Made by a program: the position numbers and the translations under genes. The notes under the pieces are model-generated. The model was not told the DNA's origin. It made no database searches and was given only the letters and a program-made list of their open reading frames with translations. From the NCBI GenBank assembly GCA_036259875.1, contig DATAAZ010000058.1, forward strand, positions 1-15,206: a stretch of DNA of 15,206 nt, read 5' to 3'. Below, in pieces: positions 13,857 through 15,206 of the stretch. The DNA comes from DATAAZ01 sp036259875. Lineage in GTDB: Bacteria > Actinomycetota > Thermoleophilia > Gaiellales > Gaiellaceae. The first letter of the stretch is position 1. Every line of letters starts with the position of its first letter.

Positions 13857-14909
13857 GTGCCGCTCTACGACCGGCTCGCCGAGCTTCCGCTCACCGTCGA
13901 CTCGTTCACGCTGGACGGCCTCGAGAAGCAGGTCGTCCCCGAGTTTCTCCTGCGGCGAACCGTCGTCCGACTGCGCGGCGCCGGCCACGAGGGAGTCGGC
14001 GAGGACGTCACGTACGACGGAGACGACCAGCTCGGCCTCCAGCGCGGTAGCTCGGGGTTCCCGCTCACCGGCCGCTTCACGCTCGCGAGCTTCTCCGACT
14101 TGCTGGCGTCGGCCGATCTCTTTCCGACCGGCCCGTCCCGCGATGAGTTCCGCGACTACCGCCGGTGGGCGTTCGAGAGCGCCGCGCTCGATCTAGCGCT
14201 TCGGCAAGCGGGCCGCTCGCTCGCCGACGCCGTCGGCCGCGAGCCGCAGCCGGTCTCGTTCGTCGTCTCCATGCGCCTCGGCGAGCCGCCCTCGACGGCC
14301 CCGCTCCGCCGCCGCCTCGCCCTCTACCCGTGGCTTCGGTTCAAGCTCGACGCGACGAGCTCCTGGGACGACCTTCTGGTCGAGGAGATCGCATCGCTTG
14401 GTGTCGTGGACTCGATCGACCTCAAGGGAGCCTACACGGGCACGCCCGTCGACCAGCCTCCCGATCCGGTGCTGTACGAGCGCGTCGTCCGCGGCTTCCC
14501 GGAAGCTTGGATCGAGGACCCCGCCCTGACGCCGGAGACGGAGCCCATCCTCGCGGCCGCACGCGACCGGATCACATGGGACGCTCCGATCCACTCGGTC
14601 GCCGACATCGAGTCGCTTCCGTTCGCGCCGCGGACGGTCAACGTAAAACCGTCGCGCTTCGGGAGCCTGGGCGCGCTCTGCGCCGCCTACGACTACTGCG
14701 AGGCGCGCGGGATCGGCGCCTACGGGGGCGGCCAGTTCGAGCTCGGCCCGGGGCGCGGCCAGATCCAGTACCTCGCGTCGCTCTTCCACCCTGACGCGCC
14801 GAACGACGTCGCGCCGGCGCCCTACAACGACTCCGAGCCCGTGCCGGGGCTCCCTACGAGCCCGCTCGAGCCGCGCGTCGACCCCGTCGGCTTCCGCTGG
14901 GCGGGGTAG
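13857..14909 (+). CDS. Enolase-superfamily protein (muconate lactonizing/dipeptide epimerase-like)
   Basis: The product is 350 residues. After an alpha/beta capping domain (1-130), a barrel domain shows the superfamily's catalytic ladder. Lys163 is in LRFKLDA on the second strand, Asp188 in SIDLKG on the third, Glu220 in AWIEDP on the fourth, Asp242 in ITWDAP on the fifth and Lys264 in VNVKPSRFGSL on the sixth. Asp188, Glu220 and Asp242 would bind magnesium, and Lys163 and Lys264 face each other as acid and base. The second-strand motif is KxD instead of the KxK of most epimerases and muconate-type enzymes, and the sixth strand has a single Lys. The sequence resembles o-succinylbenzoate synthase-like members, but the substrate is unknown. 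I chose the GTG at 13857 because the longer frame would run into the divergent gene's start; no clear ribosome binding site is present, and CAAACT lies 8 bases before it. Confidence 0.75.
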   Translation: MPLYDRLAELPLTVDSFTLDGLEKQVVPEFLLRRTVVRLRGAGHEGVGEDVTYDGDDQLGLQRGSSGFPLTGRFTLASFSDLLASADLFPTGPSRDEFRDYRRWAFESAALDLALRQAGRSLADAVGREPQPVSFVVSMRLGEPPSTAPLRRRLALYPWLRFKLDATSSWDDLLVEEIASLGVVDSIDLKGAYTGTPVDQPPDPVLYERVVRGFPEAWIEDPALTPETEPILAAARDRITWDAPIHSVADIESLPFAPRTVNVKPSRFGSLGALCAAYDYCEARGIGAYGGGQFELGPGRGQIQYLASLFHPDAPNDVAPAPYNDSEPVPGLPTSPLEPRVDPVGFRWAG

Positions 14910-14926
14910 GCGGGCGCTGCAGCGGG

Positions 14927-14932
14927 AACAAT
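14927..14932 (+). promoter_or_regulatory. Possible -10 box (AACAAT) before the DsbA/FrnE-like gene
   Basis: AACAAT differs from TACAAT at one base and ends 6 bases before the ATG at 14939. It is a candidate for a near-leaderless start, since no good ribosome binding site is visible. The gene is also only 29 bases downstream of the enolase-like gene and may be co-transcribed. Confidence 0.3.
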
Positions 14933-14938
14933 CAGAGT

Positions 14939-15206
14939 ATGGCCGAGCACCTCGTCCGGATCTGGTCGGACTACATCTGACCGTTCTGCTACGTCGGCCT
15001 CGAGCGGGCCGAGTGGCTCGCGCGCCGGTTCGGCGCGCAGATCGAGTGGCTCCCCTTCGACCTCCACCCGGAGTACCCGCCGGAGGGCGTCCCGCGCACG
15101 GACCTCGAGCGCCGCTACGGGCCGGGGATCCACGAGCGGACGAGGCAGGCGGTCGAGGCGGCCGGCCTACGCTACGGCCCGCCGTCCGTCATCCCGAGCT
15201 CGCGGA
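14939..15206 (+). CDS. DsbA/FrnE-like thioredoxin-fold oxidoreductase, candidate selenoprotein (partial)
   Basis: The frame starts at ATG 14939 with MAEHLVRIWSDYI, meets TGA at codon 14 (14978-14980), and continues as PFCYVGLERAEWLARRFGAQ, then IEWLPFDLHPEYPPEGVP, and AGLRYGPPSVIPSSR at the window edge. FrnE-type DsbA proteins begin 'D-x-x-CPWC-x-x-G' and go on with W-PF-L-P and a P-NSR-type helix start. The TGA therefore replaces exactly the first active-site Cys, giving U-P-F-C with Cys17. Seventy-five codons after the TGA remain open and family-like. A hairpin (TCGGCC/GGCCGA, 14994-15012) follows 13 bases after the TGA. These enzymes exchange thiols and disulfides. The alternatives are a TGC-to-TGA mutation or a read error. 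Standard gene calling would miss or truncate it. The C-terminal part lies beyond the window. Confidence 0.75.
14994..15012 (+). promoter_or_regulatory. Candidate bacterial SECIS hairpin
   Basis: TCGGCC (14994-14999) pairs perfectly with GGCCGA (15007-15012) around TCGAGCG. If the outer T and G of the loop also pair, the apical loop becomes CGAGC, with a G at its second position. The loop lies about 20-26 bases after the TGA. As I recall the published bacterial SECIS model, it asks for a short stem, a small loop with a G in its first two bases, and a loop about 16-37 bases from the UGA; this hairpin fits. GC-rich coding DNA forms such hairpins easily, so the support is moderate. Confidence 0.45.

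Noticed and set aside
1..15206. CRISPR arrays, complete insertion sequences, rRNA genes
   Set aside because: No regularly spaced repeats, transposase-like reading frames with terminal inverted repeats, or rRNA-like sequence were seen on either strand.

Overview
The window reads as chromosomal DNA from a high-GC actinobacterium. The tig-clpP gene order, the strong G/C third-position preference, several GTG/TTG starts and TACAAT-like -10 boxes close to starts would all fit the class Thermoleophilia (Gaiellales or Solirubrobacterales). That placement is inference from style and protein wording, not from a marker gene.

Layout. (1) 1-1417, minus strand: the end of a proteostasis operon, trigger factor (tig) overlapping the first codons of clpP in an ATGA junction. 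(2) 1519-3276, plus: an orphan seven-helix histidine kinase transcribed divergently from tig. (3) 3277-4775: a hairpin terminator, a secreted protein of unknown function on the minus strand, then about 760 bases without a convincing gene. Inside this gap lies a run of strong consecutive hairpins (about 4326-4500) that looks like an unassigned structured RNA. (4) 4776-5048: a small protein resembling the antibiotic monooxygenase (dimeric alpha/beta barrel) fold. (5) 5077-6177, minus: two decayed genes, a frameshifted C-terminal piece of a phage terminase large subunit and a multiply frameshifted hypothetical gene. They lie on the 3' side of an intact tRNA-Leu(UAG), the usual landing site of integrating elements. 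(6) 6472-7630: a YihY/BrkB-family membrane protein and tRNA-Arg(UCG). (7) 7772-13051, plus: a 1093-residue ATPase-repeat-LuxR regulator, followed 2 bases later by a short ferredoxin fused to a class III nucleotide cyclase domain, then a PLP aminotransferase. (8) 13314-15206: an SRPBCC (START-like) protein on the minus strand, a divergent enolase-superfamily protein, and the start of a DsbA/FrnE-like oxidoreductase cut by the window edge.

The two most interesting points are these. The DsbA/FrnE-like gene has an in-frame TGA exactly where the first cysteine of its CPxC redox motif belongs. The family sequence continues uninterrupted after it, and a hairpin sits at a suitable distance downstream, so it is a candidate selenoprotein (U-P-F-C). 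The regulator-plus-cyclase pair joins an iron-sulfur domain to a cyclase domain that keeps both metal-binding aspartates and the arginine, but has replaced the adenine-selecting lysine and aspartate and the catalytic asparagine. This suggests a redox-linked signalling module with unusual or lost cyclase chemistry. I found no CRISPR array, complete insertion sequence or rRNA.
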